Shown here one piece after another: positions 8,631 to 17,593 of a stretch of 60,174 nt of DNA. The position numbers and the translations under genes were made by a program. How positions within the stretch are numbered: position 1 is the stretch's first letter; the number at the start of each line of letters is the position of its first letter. This DNA comes from CAYSQW01 sp964433135. GTDB lineage: Bacteria; Acidobacteriota; Aminicenantia; Aminicenantales; Aminicenantaceae. The notes under the pieces are model-generated. The model ran no database searches, was not told where the DNA came from, and saw nothing but the letters and a program-made list of their open reading frames with translations. Location: the NCBI GenBank assembly GCA_964433135.1, contig CAYSQW010000016.1:1-60174 (forward strand), in the 5' to 3' direction.

Positions 8631-9326
8631 TCAGCTCTTCCCTGAGCTTTGGGAATCGAGCGAAAGCACACGGTCGCTCAAATCCAAAAATGTACGGTCG
8701 TGGGTTACGGCCACGATCGTAAGATCTTTTCGCCGCTTGAAGTAACGCACCACGCTCCTCTTTGCCTGATCATCCAGCGCCGAGGTGGCTTCGTCCAGAA
8801 GATAAAGGTCCCGGTGCAGCAGCAGTGAGGATATCAAAGCCACCCTTTGCTTCTCGCCCCCGGAAAGGGTGGACAGGTTTTCCTCCAGCAGCCGCTCATC
8901 CAGGAGAAAAGCGCGGCAGAGGCTGAGGATCCGCGCTGAATCGTTTTCGAGCAGGCGGTTGGCCCGATAAGCGAACGGCCTGGCCAGAAGATCGCGGACC
9001 GTGCCCACGCCCATTTCCGGCTCCTGGGGAACATAACCGATCCTGCGCCTCAACCGCCAGACCGTATTTGCATCGAGGACCGTTCCGTCGATTGCGATTG
9101 AGCCGGCCTGAGGGATCAGGAAACCCAGCAGGCACCGCAGCAGCGTCGATTTGCCCGAACCGGAAGCGCCCCTCACCACGATCTTCTCGCCGGGCCAAAC
9201 CGCCAGCGACAGTTCATGCAGCACCTGCTTTTCCGCGAAACGAATCCCCAAATTTTTGACATCGAGCAGGGCCGGACGTGTTTGCGTCGAAACCGTGGGT
9301 GTCTGACGTCCTTCAGAAGATTTCAT
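8631..9326 (-). CDS. fetA: FetA-like ABC transporter ATP-binding protein
   Basis: A 231-residue ABC ATPase: Walker A GASGSGKST (about 53-61), signature LSGGEKQRV and a Walker B region reading LYLLDEATSALD. The start at 9326 was chosen because it gives the usual FetA length and has AAGGA just upstream; farther in-frame ATGs would overlap the arsR promoter. It pairs with FetB to power metal export. It is divergent from arsR with 130 nt between the starts, so a shared regulatory region is possible. Confidence 0.88.
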   Translation of the reverse strand: MKSSEGRQTPTVSTQTRPALLDVKNLGIRFAEKQVLHELSLAVWPGEKIVVRGASGSGKSTLLRCLLGFLIPQAGSIAIDGTVLDANTVWRLRRRIGYVPQEPEMGVGTVRDLLARPFAYRANRLLENDSARILSLCRAFLLDERLLEENLSTLSGGEKQRVALISSLLLHRDLYLLDEATSALDDQAKRSVVRYFKRRKDLTIVAVTHDRTFLDLSDRVLSLDSQSSGKS

Positions 9327-9395
9327 GGTCCTTTTTCCAGAAGCATTTTTATCACAGGTCCGGCTGCAGGTCAAAAATTTTCCGCTCCGCACGGC

Positions 9396-9444
9396 TTGAC
9401 AAAACCGGTCGGCGTCTTTATTATTTCGATATGTGTCGAAATAA
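9396..9444 (+). promoter_or_regulatory. arsR promoter with overlapping ArsR-type operator
   Basis: TTGACA (9396-9401), a 17-bp spacer and TATTAT (9419-9424) make a near-consensus promoter. Overlapping the -10 and extending downstream is a perfect 9-bp inverted repeat, TTATTTCGA (9421-9429) and TCGAAATAA (9436-9444), with a 6-bp spacer. This is the form and position expected of an ArsR-family operator, so binding would block RNA polymerase until arsenite is present. The same site lies upstream of the divergent fetAB genes. Confidence 0.85.
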
Positions 9445-9456
9445 GGAAACATAAGC

Positions 9457-9825
9457 ATGCGAGACATCTTAACGATTATCAAGGCATTGGCCGACAACAA
9501 TCGGCTGCGGGCCGTCATGGCGCTTGAAGGAAGAGAGCTCTGTCTCTGTCAGCTCATTGCGCTGCTCAAGCTTGCGCCTTCAACCGTATCCAAACACATG
9601 TCGATACTGCATCAGGCCCGGCTCGTGGAAAGCAGGAAATCCGGCCGCTGGAACTACTTCCGGCTGTCCGAAGAAAACGCGACGCCGGAGGTCCGGGGAA
9701 TCATCAGATGGGTCCAGAGCTCTCTGGCGGGAAAGCCCGAGACCCTCCGGGACCGGGAGCTTTTACTTGAGATACTGAAAGAACGACCGGAAACGTTCTG
9801 CAAATCCGCGGCCTGGAGGTATTGA
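9457..9825 (+). CDS. arsR: ArsR-family arsenic-responsive repressor
   Basis: A 122-residue winged-helix protein. The recognition region contains APSTVSKHMSIL, and the metal site is ELCLCQL with Cys29 and Cys31, matching the ELCVCDL motif of arsenite sensors. It should bind the inverted repeat at 9421-9444 and release it when arsenite binds. It starts the ars operon; AAGGAA lies upstream of the ATG. Its stop overlaps the start of a small reading frame by one base. Confidence 0.93.
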   Translation: MRDILTIIKALADNNRLRAVMALEGRELCLCQLIALLKLAPSTVSKHMSILHQARLVESRKSGRWNYFRLSEENATPEVRGIIRWVQSSLAGKPETLRDRELLLEILKERPETFCKSAAWRY

Positions 9826-9926
9826 TGCCGGAAATCTTATCCGTGAATCGTGCGGTGATCCACATCCTTGCCGCCGAAATAAGAAACATGTCAGTTCATC
9901 CCACGGAAGAGGAGCCGACGGTATGA
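9825..9926 (+). CDS. candidate 33-aa small protein, coupled to arsR and acr3
   Basis: This reading frame starts at an ATG overlapping the arsR stop (TGATG) and ends in a TGA overlapping the acr3 start (ATGA at 9923). It thus fills the gap between the two genes exactly, with translational coupling geometry at both ends. It encodes 33 residues and has no recognised domain, signal or cysteine. It may be a true small protein, or only a coupling frame that carries ribosomes from arsR to acr3, or chance. Confidence 0.3.
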   Translation: MPEILSVNRAVIHILAAEIRNMSVHPTEEEPTV

Positions 9927-11104
9927 CGACACAAACGGAAACGATAAAGAACTCGAAAGGTCTGAATCTTTTCGAACGGTATTTGACGGTCTGGATCCTG
10001 CTCTGCATAGGCGCGGGGATCCTATTGGGAAAGCTGGCGCCGCACGTTGCCCGCTCGCTCGACGCGATGGCGTTTTCCGTCAACCAAGCTCCCGTTGTGT
10101 CTATTCCCATCGCCGTTTGCCTTTTTTTCATGATGTATCCGATCATGGTCAAAATCGATTTCGCAGAGGTCCTCAAAGCGGGTAAAAGCCTGAAGCCCGT
10201 CAGTCTGACGCTGTTTATCAACTGGGCGGTCAAACCGTTTACCATGTACGCGATCGCGATCTTTTTCCTGGGTTTTCTGTTCAAAGGATTGATCGGCCCC
10301 GAAGCCGTCGATCACATCAGAATGCCGCTGGGATTGGATCTTCCGGTCGGAGCCCGACACGGGATCGGATCCGTAGTTCTGGTCGACGGGGTCAAGATGC
10401 TGGCCGTTCCCCTGTGGCGCAGCTTCCTGGCAGGCTGCATCCTGCTCGGGATCGCACCCTGCACGGCCATGGTGCTGGTTTGGGGTTATCTGGCCAAAGG
10501 CAACGACGGCCACACCCTGGTGATGGTCGCCATCAACTCGCTGGTCATGCTCCTGTTCTACGGTCCCCTGGGCGGCTTCCTTTTAGGGATAGGAAGGCTT
10601 CCCGTCCCCTGGAGGGCGCTGCTTCTCTCGATCGGAATCTATGTGGCGCTGCCGCTGGCCGCGGGCTATTTATCACGCCGACTGATCCTGCACGCCAAAG
10701 GCGAAGCCTGGTTCAAGGAAAAATTTCTTCATATCTTGACGCCGGTGACGATCATCGCGCTCCTGATCACCCTGGTGCTGCTCTTTTCTTTCAAAGGCGA
10801 AGTGATCCTATCCAACCCGCTCACCATCGTGTGGATAGCAATCCCTCTCTTTATCCAGACGAATCTCATTTTCTGGTTGGGATACGGGCTGGCTAAGCTT
10901 ATGAGGCTGTCCTATCGTGATGCCGCCCCCTCGGCGATGATCGGCGCCTCGAACCATTTCGAAGTCGCCATCGCCACGGCAACCATGCTCTTCGGGCTCT
11001 CATCGGGCGCCGCGCTCGCGACGGTGGTGGGGGTTCTGATCGAGGTCCCGGTTATGCTTCTCCTGGTAAGGATCTGCCTGAAGACACAGAAATGGTTTGC
11101 CTGA
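9923..11104 (+). CDS. acr3: arsenite efflux transporter, Acr3 family
   Basis: A 393-residue membrane protein of about ten helices. It has the Acr3 landmarks NQAPVVSIPIAVCLFF, the conserved cysteine in GIAPCTAMVLVWGYL, and the conserved glutamate in GASNHFEVAIATA. It extrudes arsenite using the proton motive force. An insertion of roughly 25 residues after the third or fourth helix (around EAVDHIRMPLGL) is longer than in most members. GAGGAG lies upstream of the start, and it is the last gene of the ars operon. Confidence 0.92.
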   Translation: MTTQTETIKNSKGLNLFERYLTVWILLCIGAGILLGKLAPHVARSLDAMAFSVNQAPVVSIPIAVCLFFMMYPIMVKIDFAEVLKAGKSLKPVSLTLFINWAVKPFTMYAIAIFFLGFLFKGLIGPEAVDHIRMPLGLDLPVGARHGIGSVVLVDGVKMLAVPLWRSFLAGCILLGIAPCTAMVLVWGYLAKGNDGHTLVMVAINSLVMLLFYGPLGGFLLGIGRLPVPWRALLLSIGIYVALPLAAGYLSRRLILHAKGEAWFKEKFLHILTPVTIIALLITLVLLFSFKGEVILSNPLTIVWIAIPLFIQTNLIFWLGYGLAKLMRLSYRDAAPSAMIGASNHFEVAIATATMLFGLSSGAALATVVGVLIEVPVMLLLVRICLKTQKWFA

Positions 11105-11155
11105 GAAGGACAGGGATCCCTCCTTTGAAAAACGCAGCCCTTACGGATTACCGGA

Positions 11156-14100
11156 TCACTCCGGCTCCCCGGTCCGTTTTCTGAGGATGAGAAGCCATCC
11201 TTTTCCAGGGGCGATGGGGATGGGATCCGAGGGAGAGAACTCGGCCTCGGGCTGAAAATCACGCACGGCCGGCGCAACGAGACGCGTGGATCCGGGATCC
11301 ATGCCCAAAGCCTCCCAATCGATCTGAAGCCGGCATTTCACGGCTTCCGGCGCCCAACCCGCCAATGCGATCATAACGGCATCGGATTTCACATAAGCCG
11401 TCGCGAGGACATCCTCCCTTCCGGTTTTAACGGGGCAGGAAGAGGCCCAATATCCTTTCATGGCCGCATCGTCCATCCCGAATCCGTCCCAGACTTCCCA
11501 GAGCGCCGTGGGATCTCCGGCCCAGGGAAGACGGGACGTCATCCCATACAACATCCCCCGCCACGGGTTACCGCCGTCCTGCAGCATCTCGCCCATCAAA
11601 CCGAACGGGATGCCCGACACTTCCACCATCCAGAAATCCGGGGGAGCGTCATAATCGAAGTATTCTCCGAACCACAAACGGTTGAGATAAGGGAAATGCT
11701 CCAGATAAAGGTTGGCGCTGTTGGCGAAGCCGTCACGGACATTGAACTGATTCGCGGAATGGAGGTCGATCAAGGCCCCGGGACGATTCCGGTCCAGGAT
11801 TCGCCGTACCCGCTTCATGGTGGTGCGGTCGAAAGCCACATCGTCGATATAGAGGCCGTCGACCCCCACGTTCTTCACCAACCAATTCAAACCCTCCAGA
11901 TAATAGTTATGCCAGCGGGATACGCCCGAATTGATCACCGCCGCATCTTTCAGGGGGGGGACGAACCAGGCGGCGATGTAATCCCCGCCCAGATGTTCCT
12001 GCAGCCACGAGAACCCTCCACCGGGACCATAAGAAAGAATCTCATCTCCCAGGCTGCGCAGGGCGAATAATTCCGGAGCCCGGTTCGACAGTTCCCGAAC
12101 CGTATAGTAGATCTTGACCTTCATGTCGCGGGCATGGGCCTCGTCCACATACTCCTTCATCTCCGCGGGACGGAGAAAAGGGTAATTGATGAAAGGATTG
12201 ATCTCGGTGGCGTGATGGACGTTGACGGTGTTGGCGCCCCGCGCGGCGATATCACCCACGGGCTGAAATCGATGGAAATAACGCGTACTCCACTGACCGC
12301 GGGTGTCCAAAAGCTTAAAAGGCGTCAGGAGAAGCTCAAAATTGAAATGAAGCTCCTCGCCCGGAAGGATCCTTCGGGCTCCCGAGGCCGCCGTAATCTG
12401 AAAGACATCCGTCCCCTTCTCTTCGCACCGGACGACCCCCCGGCCCTCATTATACCAGGAAGGCGGCATGTTCAACGGCTTGGACAAATAGAAATTCGTA
12501 TTCAGGGGCCGGGCATAGTTTTCATCCTTCCAGGCACACTGGAGACCGGCATTGACATCCCCTATCCAGACCGAATCCTGATTGTTATTCGGATCCCACC
12601 TCCATCGATAGGACTTCGGCCTCACGCCTCCCTTCCGACCCAATCCCATCATATAGCGCGCAACATCCCGCCGCAGCGGCACCTCCAAACGGATATCTTC
12701 CACCGCCGTTTCCTTTGCCGTGGTCAATGTGATCCGGAAGCCTACAAAACCGTCGAACTCCATCCGGGCGCGGCACATCATACGCAGCGGCCCCGCCGTG
12801 CTTTCGGATTCCCAAACCGCGACGCCTTTCTCCCGCTTGGCGAAGCGGACTCCATTTCCTTCCCACTCCTGGGGCGCGGTATCTTCTCCATCAACCACAA
12901 GTCTGATGGGCGCCGCCAACACCTCCCGCGCCTGGGAACCGAGGGTCGTCATCTCCGGGGAAAAACGACTCCGGATCCGGGATGGAAATCCGGTGTCGTC
13001 CAAACTCACCGATCTTCCCAGACAAGAAACCTCGCGCTCCCGCGTTTCCACCGGAGTAAACGGCGCCACCAGACTGTCATCGAAAGCGATCATGGAGTCC
13101 AGCCAGCGAAGACGGGAATGCCGCCAGGGCTCATCATCTCCGGCGGCGGAGATCGCCGGTCCCGCGACTTTCAGCCGCAGTATAAAGGATCGGGATTTCA
13201 AACCGAGAGGCCGGACCGTAACCGTCCCGTCATATCCTCCGGGAGCCGCGTTCTCCGGGACCTGGACACCGCACCAAAGCGCCTGGACCTTTCCTTTTTC
13301 GACCGGGACCTTTTTTGAGAACGCCCGACCCGTCCAGTCCACCCCCCCGGTATTGAAACAACGCAGCTCCGAAGCCGGGATCCCGATCCCGGCTTCGTTT
13401 TCCAGGGCTGTGAATTCAACCGAAAGATCCTCGACGGCCCTGCCAGCGGCGAAAAGTCCTATTTGAAAGGCATAGAACTCGCCTTGGCGGGCCGTTCCAT
13501 GAAATTCCGACGACACGCTGTTTTCGATCCACCGCAAGGGCAGATCAGCCGTCATCCGGATGGGATACCGGCGATCTTCGGGGAACAAAAGATATTCCGG
13601 GTCCTGATGATCCTTGAGCAGCGATCTCACTTCCTCCCGCGTCGCAATAATCTCCATGGGCGCAAAGCTGTTGAATGCATCGATGGACTGGATCTCCTCT
13701 ACGCCGGCCTGCGGCCAATCGTTCCGATCGATTTTCCCCGCGCGACCGCCGCCCAGGGCATTGCGCTCGAGCCAGTCGGGATCGGCCCGCGATACAGGTT
13801 CCGGATAGACTACGGTGGGATAATTCTTGCGCCCGGACATTTCATAGGGAAGATAATAGATGTAATACGTGCCGGGTGCCGTACGCGGCTGGAAGATCAG
13901 ATCCCCGTATTCTCTGTGGATGTCCACCCGATACACATTGAAGATCTCTTCATCCCCGACCGCATCCACGACAGCCAGGTGTTTTTTTTCCGGATGCAGA
14001 TCCCTTCTCCTCCAGGGGATATGAACCCATACCGCATCAGCGGGAGAGGGCACATCCACCACCACCCGGTGGTTTCCCCACCGGTCGGCATCCCAATTCC

Positions 14101-14188
14101 CGGTGCCGTAAATAATCCCCTGGGACATCGCAGCGGACGCGGTTCCCAAAACCAACATGATCGAGATCATCAGCTGTTTTTTCCCCAT
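11156..14188 (-). CDS. exported GH123-like glycoside hydrolase-domain protein
   Basis: A 1010-residue secreted protein. A signal peptide covers about residues 1-22. The central region reads as a beta-rich domain like the GH123 N-terminal domain, followed by a barrel-like region with VDGLYIDDVAFDR and related acidic residues (about 740-780), as in DUF6067/GH123-type proteins. The start at 14188 has GGAGG upstream. It is 88 nt downstream of the DUF5107 gene and likely co-transcribed. It probably acts on glycans outside the cytoplasm; substrate unknown. Confidence 0.65.
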   Translation of the reverse strand: MGKKQLMISIMLVLGTASAAMSQGIIYGTGNWDADRWGNHRVVVDVPSPADAVWVHIPWRRRDLHPEKKHLAVVDAVGDEEIFNVYRVDIHREYGDLIFQPRTAPGTYYIYYLPYEMSGRKNYPTVVYPEPVSRADPDWLERNALGGGRAGKIDRNDWPQAGVEEIQSIDAFNSFAPMEIIATREEVRSLLKDHQDPEYLLFPEDRRYPIRMTADLPLRWIENSVSSEFHGTARQGEFYAFQIGLFAAGRAVEDLSVEFTALENEAGIGIPASELRCFNTGGVDWTGRAFSKKVPVEKGKVQALWCGVQVPENAAPGGYDGTVTVRPLGLKSRSFILRLKVAGPAISAAGDDEPWRHSRLRWLDSMIAFDDSLVAPFTPVETREREVSCLGRSVSLDDTGFPSRIRSRFSPEMTTLGSQAREVLAAPIRLVVDGEDTAPQEWEGNGVRFAKREKGVAVWESESTAGPLRMMCRARMEFDGFVGFRITLTTAKETAVEDIRLEVPLRRDVARYMMGLGRKGGVRPKSYRWRWDPNNNQDSVWIGDVNAGLQCAWKDENYARPLNTNFYLSKPLNMPPSWYNEGRGVVRCEEKGTDVFQITAASGARRILPGEELHFNFELLLTPFKLLDTRGQWSTRYFHRFQPVGDIAARGANTVNVHHATEINPFINYPFLRPAEMKEYVDEAHARDMKVKIYYTVRELSNRAPELFALRSLGDEILSYGPGGGFSWLQEHLGGDYIAAWFVPPLKDAAVINSGVSRWHNYYLEGLNWLVKNVGVDGLYIDDVAFDRTTMKRVRRILDRNRPGALIDLHSANQFNVRDGFANSANLYLEHFPYLNRLWFGEYFDYDAPPDFWMVEVSGIPFGLMGEMLQDGGNPWRGMLYGMTSRLPWAGDPTALWEVWDGFGMDDAAMKGYWASSCPVKTGREDVLATAYVKSDAVMIALAGWAPEAVKCRLQIDWEALGMDPGSTRLVAPAVRDFQPEAEFSPSDPIPIAPGKGWLLILRKRTGEPE

Positions 14189-14276
14189 GGAGCATTCCCT
14201 CCTCCCGCCGCCTTTTCCCCTCATCTTTTTCACGGAGGCGGGTTCTTTGAACCTTCGAGTCCGTTCCATTCGGATG

Positions 14277-17200
14277 CTATCGGCTGAAAAGCCGGATCAC
14301 ATCCAGGACCGCATCCTCCGGCATCTCCTTCACCGGCAGCAGCCGGGCCCTTTCCTCTTCTCCGATTTCCCTCAAGGCCAATCTGCCGAAGTACTGATGG
14401 CGGGTCAGCTCGCCGCCGTATTCTTCGGTATAATCCACGATCGCCCGCATCAAGCGTTCAGCCCGTTCCGTTTCTCCTTTTTTTTCATGGCAGAGCGCCC
14501 GGAGAAATTCCTGAAATCTGTGATCCGGATGAAAAGGCCTGCCGCTCCCCAGATTCTCCGGGTATGTTTCCGCGCCTTCCAGGTAAGCGATCGCATCGTC
14601 CCATTCTTTATCCCGCATCGCCGTCATCGCCAGCCGAACCTGGATCTCCACAAACAGCTCATGGACGGCGCGAGCGCCTTCGAAGGGAAGCGTGCGGATG
14701 ATTTTCAGCTTCTCCAGCGCTTCCCGAAAATCCCCGCTCTCCATCAAGCACCGCACCAAGTCGATCGCGATCGTATCATTTCCGGGAAACAGGGCTTCCG
14801 CTTCCCGGGCCAAAGCCAATCCATCGGCGGACATTTTTCGTTCCAGGTATTCGGAGATCAGATAGTGCCACGGCCGCCAGCTGTCACGTTCGAGGTAGAG
14901 GGCTTGCTGCAGATCGGAGAGCATCCCTTCAGGATCGCTCTGCCGGTTGAGGACGGCTCGGGAAAGATAGAAGGGTGCGAAATCAGGATCCCCGCAAGCG
15001 GCAAGCGCGCTGACGGCTTCAGCCGCCCGCCCCTTGCCCCAAAGGATCAAGCCCATATAATATCCGGCCTTCCAGTCTCCGGGATCCTGATCCAGCGCCC
15101 ATTCCAGCGGCATCAAGGATTCTTCCCGAAACGGGAATACCAGGTAGGGGGAAAACTCACGGGCCCGGATCAAATCGGTCCGGCTCGCTGCGGGATCCCG
15201 TTCCCGGTTCAAAAAAGCTTTCCAGTACGAGATCATGGGGTGTTCCGGCGCCATCTCCAGCATCCGGAGGGACTCGTTATCCCGGCCGCACCGGTAATAC
15301 CAGAGGGCCATTTCCAGATAATTTTCATGAGGCATCTCATTCCGGATCATACCCTGAAAATCATCCCGGCGGCGGTTGTCGGGATCCCACAGATAAAGCT
15401 CAAAACGCGTCCAGTGATTGAGGGGCTCGATCTCAAGGATACGGTCCAGAACCCGCCGGGCTTCCTGAGGCTGATTCATCAGCCGCCGGGCGACCGCTTC
15501 CACCTGCAGGGCATTGATATTGAACGTATTATAATTCAAGGCCCGAAGCGCATATTCACCGGCCAGTTCGGGTCTGGATTCCCTCAGGTGGATTTGAGCG
15601 ATGAGGCCGTAGGCCCCCGAACGGTATTTCAGTGAGCGGGCGGCCCACCCGAGAGCCTCTTTGGCCTCCAGGTTCCGGTTCATATGGAAAGCGATCACGC
15701 CGTATACATAGTTGGCTTCCGGATCGTACATCACGTATTCGAGAGCCCGGCCGGCGTAGGCCAGCGCCTCGTCGTACTCCCCGCGGCGGCAGGTGAGTTC
15801 GGCCGCGCGGCAGAGAGCACGCTGGTGATCGGGCGCCAGTTCCAGACAGGCCCGATATTTTTCAAGAGCGGCATAGAGATTTCGCTGCTTTTCTAGTCGC
15901 TCCGCCTGCAAAAAGAGACTTTCCAGTGTGCCGTCATCGTATTCATGAAAGCGGAACGGACGCCGGATGTCATCGGATTCGGGATTACTGTCATAACTCA
16001 GGACACGACCTACGGCGGCCTCGATCCGCCGCGCGGCTTTCTTCAAAGGAATGGTTTTTTCAAACACGTCCATGGGATCCAGTTCGATCCGTTCCCGAAA
16101 GATTTCCCGCCCGTCGGCTTTGATCACCAAATCTTCATCGATTTTTTGCAGCGCTGAGATTCCGATGTCAACGGAATCCTCCGAAAGGTCCGCATTCATC
16201 ACACCCCAACGGGAGGCTTCCGTCATGGGACCGATCCGGGTATAGGGAAACCAGATTTCGCTCCACCGATCCGCTCCGTATGGGGGGAAAAACTCGTGAT
16301 CATTCTGGTTCAAGTACCGGCCCGCCTGAGGTTCGGAATACTGCCCGTCGTCGTCGGTGAGCAGATCTTCCCAGATGGCGCCGTCCCTGGCCAGGCTCCA
16401 GATCCAGACCTTATGCCCGGGGACATCGTCGTAGTGCGCCCAATGTCCGAAACCGAACGCCGCGTCATGCCAGTATCCCCCGAAAAAATCCTGGTGTTCA
16501 CCGACGGTAAAATAGCTTTTAGACGATCCGAAATCGTTATTGCGGTACCAGGAAAGGATCCTTCCCGACGCATCGACCGGCCACGGCTTGAGCGGGACGG
16601 AAAAATCATGCCCGATGTGAAAGCGGCCGGGAAAAACATACTGCAGATCGTCCCCCGTCCGGACGGCGGCGTTCATCCAAGCGTAGTAGGACTGGTGAAA
16701 GGGAGACGGATTCACCCAGAACGGACGCGTTTCAAAATAGGCCTTATCGGGCGGGACGGTAATCTCCACGCTCCAGCGTGTTCTCGAAGGCCAGTCGGTC
16801 GTTCCCACGATGCAGCTGGCGCTTCCATCGGAATTGCGGCGCCAGATATAATCGACCGGGGTCGCCCCGGCCGGCGTATGTCCCACGATCCCGAAATTAA
16901 ACTCGATCCCCCCCGAAGTCCAGGGGCCTCTCAGGGCGATCTCCCGAAATTTCAGGACGTGATTGGTATAAATAAATTCCCGTTTTGTGGATTTTTCAAC
17001 CGCGCCCCAGACTTTCCCTCCTACCTGAGGAAGCACCGCAACCTCGATATAAGGATTTTCGATTCGGACGACTTTCCAGCGCCGGTTTTCGGCCGTATGG
17101 CTGTATCCTTCAAAAAAGTAATACGGATAGAGTCGGGCTCCCCGCCCCCACAATCCGGAGCGGGTGAGAATGGGGACCGGATCCGGATCCGAAAAGGGGT

Positions 17201-17327
17201 AGGTTGGGATGACTTCGGATCGTTCTCCGACAGTGGCGCCTCCGTGTGGAGTCGCCGTAAACCAGATAAGGATCAAGGCTGCGATAAAAACCAGGACGGT
17301 CAAGAAGACATAATGTTTGGCACGCAT
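14277..17327 (-). CDS. DUF5107 domain protein with C-terminal TPR repeats
   Basis: A 1016-residue membrane-anchored protein: one N-terminal helix (about 6-24), a DUF5107 domain (about 60-420) with IEVAVLPQVGGKVWGAVEK and RGPWTSGGIEFNFG, then many TPR-type helical repeats (about 480-950). DUF5107 proteins resemble galactose mutarotase-type beta-sandwiches and occur in carbohydrate loci. Upstream lies AAGGGAGAG before the ATG. With the downstream GH123-like gene it suggests a glycan-processing pair at the cell surface. The function is not established. Confidence 0.7.
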   Translation of the reverse strand: MRAKHYVFLTVLVFIAALILIWFTATPHGGATVGERSEVIPTYPFSDPDPVPILTRSGLWGRGARLYPYYFFEGYSHTAENRRWKVVRIENPYIEVAVLPQVGGKVWGAVEKSTKREFIYTNHVLKFREIALRGPWTSGGIEFNFGIVGHTPAGATPVDYIWRRNSDGSASCIVGTTDWPSRTRWSVEITVPPDKAYFETRPFWVNPSPFHQSYYAWMNAAVRTGDDLQYVFPGRFHIGHDFSVPLKPWPVDASGRILSWYRNNDFGSSKSYFTVGEHQDFFGGYWHDAAFGFGHWAHYDDVPGHKVWIWSLARDGAIWEDLLTDDDGQYSEPQAGRYLNQNDHEFFPPYGADRWSEIWFPYTRIGPMTEASRWGVMNADLSEDSVDIGISALQKIDEDLVIKADGREIFRERIELDPMDVFEKTIPLKKAARRIEAAVGRVLSYDSNPESDDIRRPFRFHEYDDGTLESLFLQAERLEKQRNLYAALEKYRACLELAPDHQRALCRAAELTCRRGEYDEALAYAGRALEYVMYDPEANYVYGVIAFHMNRNLEAKEALGWAARSLKYRSGAYGLIAQIHLRESRPELAGEYALRALNYNTFNINALQVEAVARRLMNQPQEARRVLDRILEIEPLNHWTRFELYLWDPDNRRRDDFQGMIRNEMPHENYLEMALWYYRCGRDNESLRMLEMAPEHPMISYWKAFLNRERDPAASRTDLIRAREFSPYLVFPFREESLMPLEWALDQDPGDWKAGYYMGLILWGKGRAAEAVSALAACGDPDFAPFYLSRAVLNRQSDPEGMLSDLQQALYLERDSWRPWHYLISEYLERKMSADGLALAREAEALFPGNDTIAIDLVRCLMESGDFREALEKLKIIRTLPFEGARAVHELFVEIQVRLAMTAMRDKEWDDAIAYLEGAETYPENLGSGRPFHPDHRFQEFLRALCHEKKGETERAERLMRAIVDYTEEYGGELTRHQYFGRLALREIGEEERARLLPVKEMPEDAVLDVIRLFSR

Positions 17328-17471
17328 GGCTGCTCTCCCTTCTCCCCCCGCGGCTCACCTCACGATGGGCACGCGGAAGTCCCGTTTGTGAAGATCCAAC
17401 CGTTTCCCCGATCTTCAGTTCGGAATCCGTTCCGCTTCATGCCTTCCAAGGCTGAGATCACCACCGACCGT

Positions 17472-17493
17472 CGGAGGCGGCACCCCGCCTCCG
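17472..17493. other. GC-rich hairpin between minus-strand genes
   Basis: CGGAGGCGG and CCGCCTCCG form a perfect 9-bp stem with a CACC loop in the 266-nt gap below the amidohydrolase gene. There is no T-run on either strand, so it is not a standard intrinsic terminator. It may block exonucleases or be a chance GC element. Confidence 0.4.
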
Positions 17494-17593
17494 GATCAAG
17501 TAAAAAACTCCCGATTGAAAACATCCCACAGCGTAAGATCGTCTCCGCCGCTTTCAGGGACGGCGTTCCGTATCCCCGGCCGGAGAAATCATG

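Noticed and set aside
12134..13318. Long plus-strand open frame inside the GH123-like gene
   Set aside because: It is a shadow of the minus-strand gene, with composition and motifs expected of an antisense frame, and no ribosome site.
14157..15635. Long plus-strand open frame across the DUF5107 gene
   Set aside because: The minus-strand gene has a signal helix, domain and repeats; the plus frame has no recognisable protein.
17472..17493. Intrinsic terminator below the amidohydrolase gene
   Set aside because: The stem is strong but no T-run follows on either strand.
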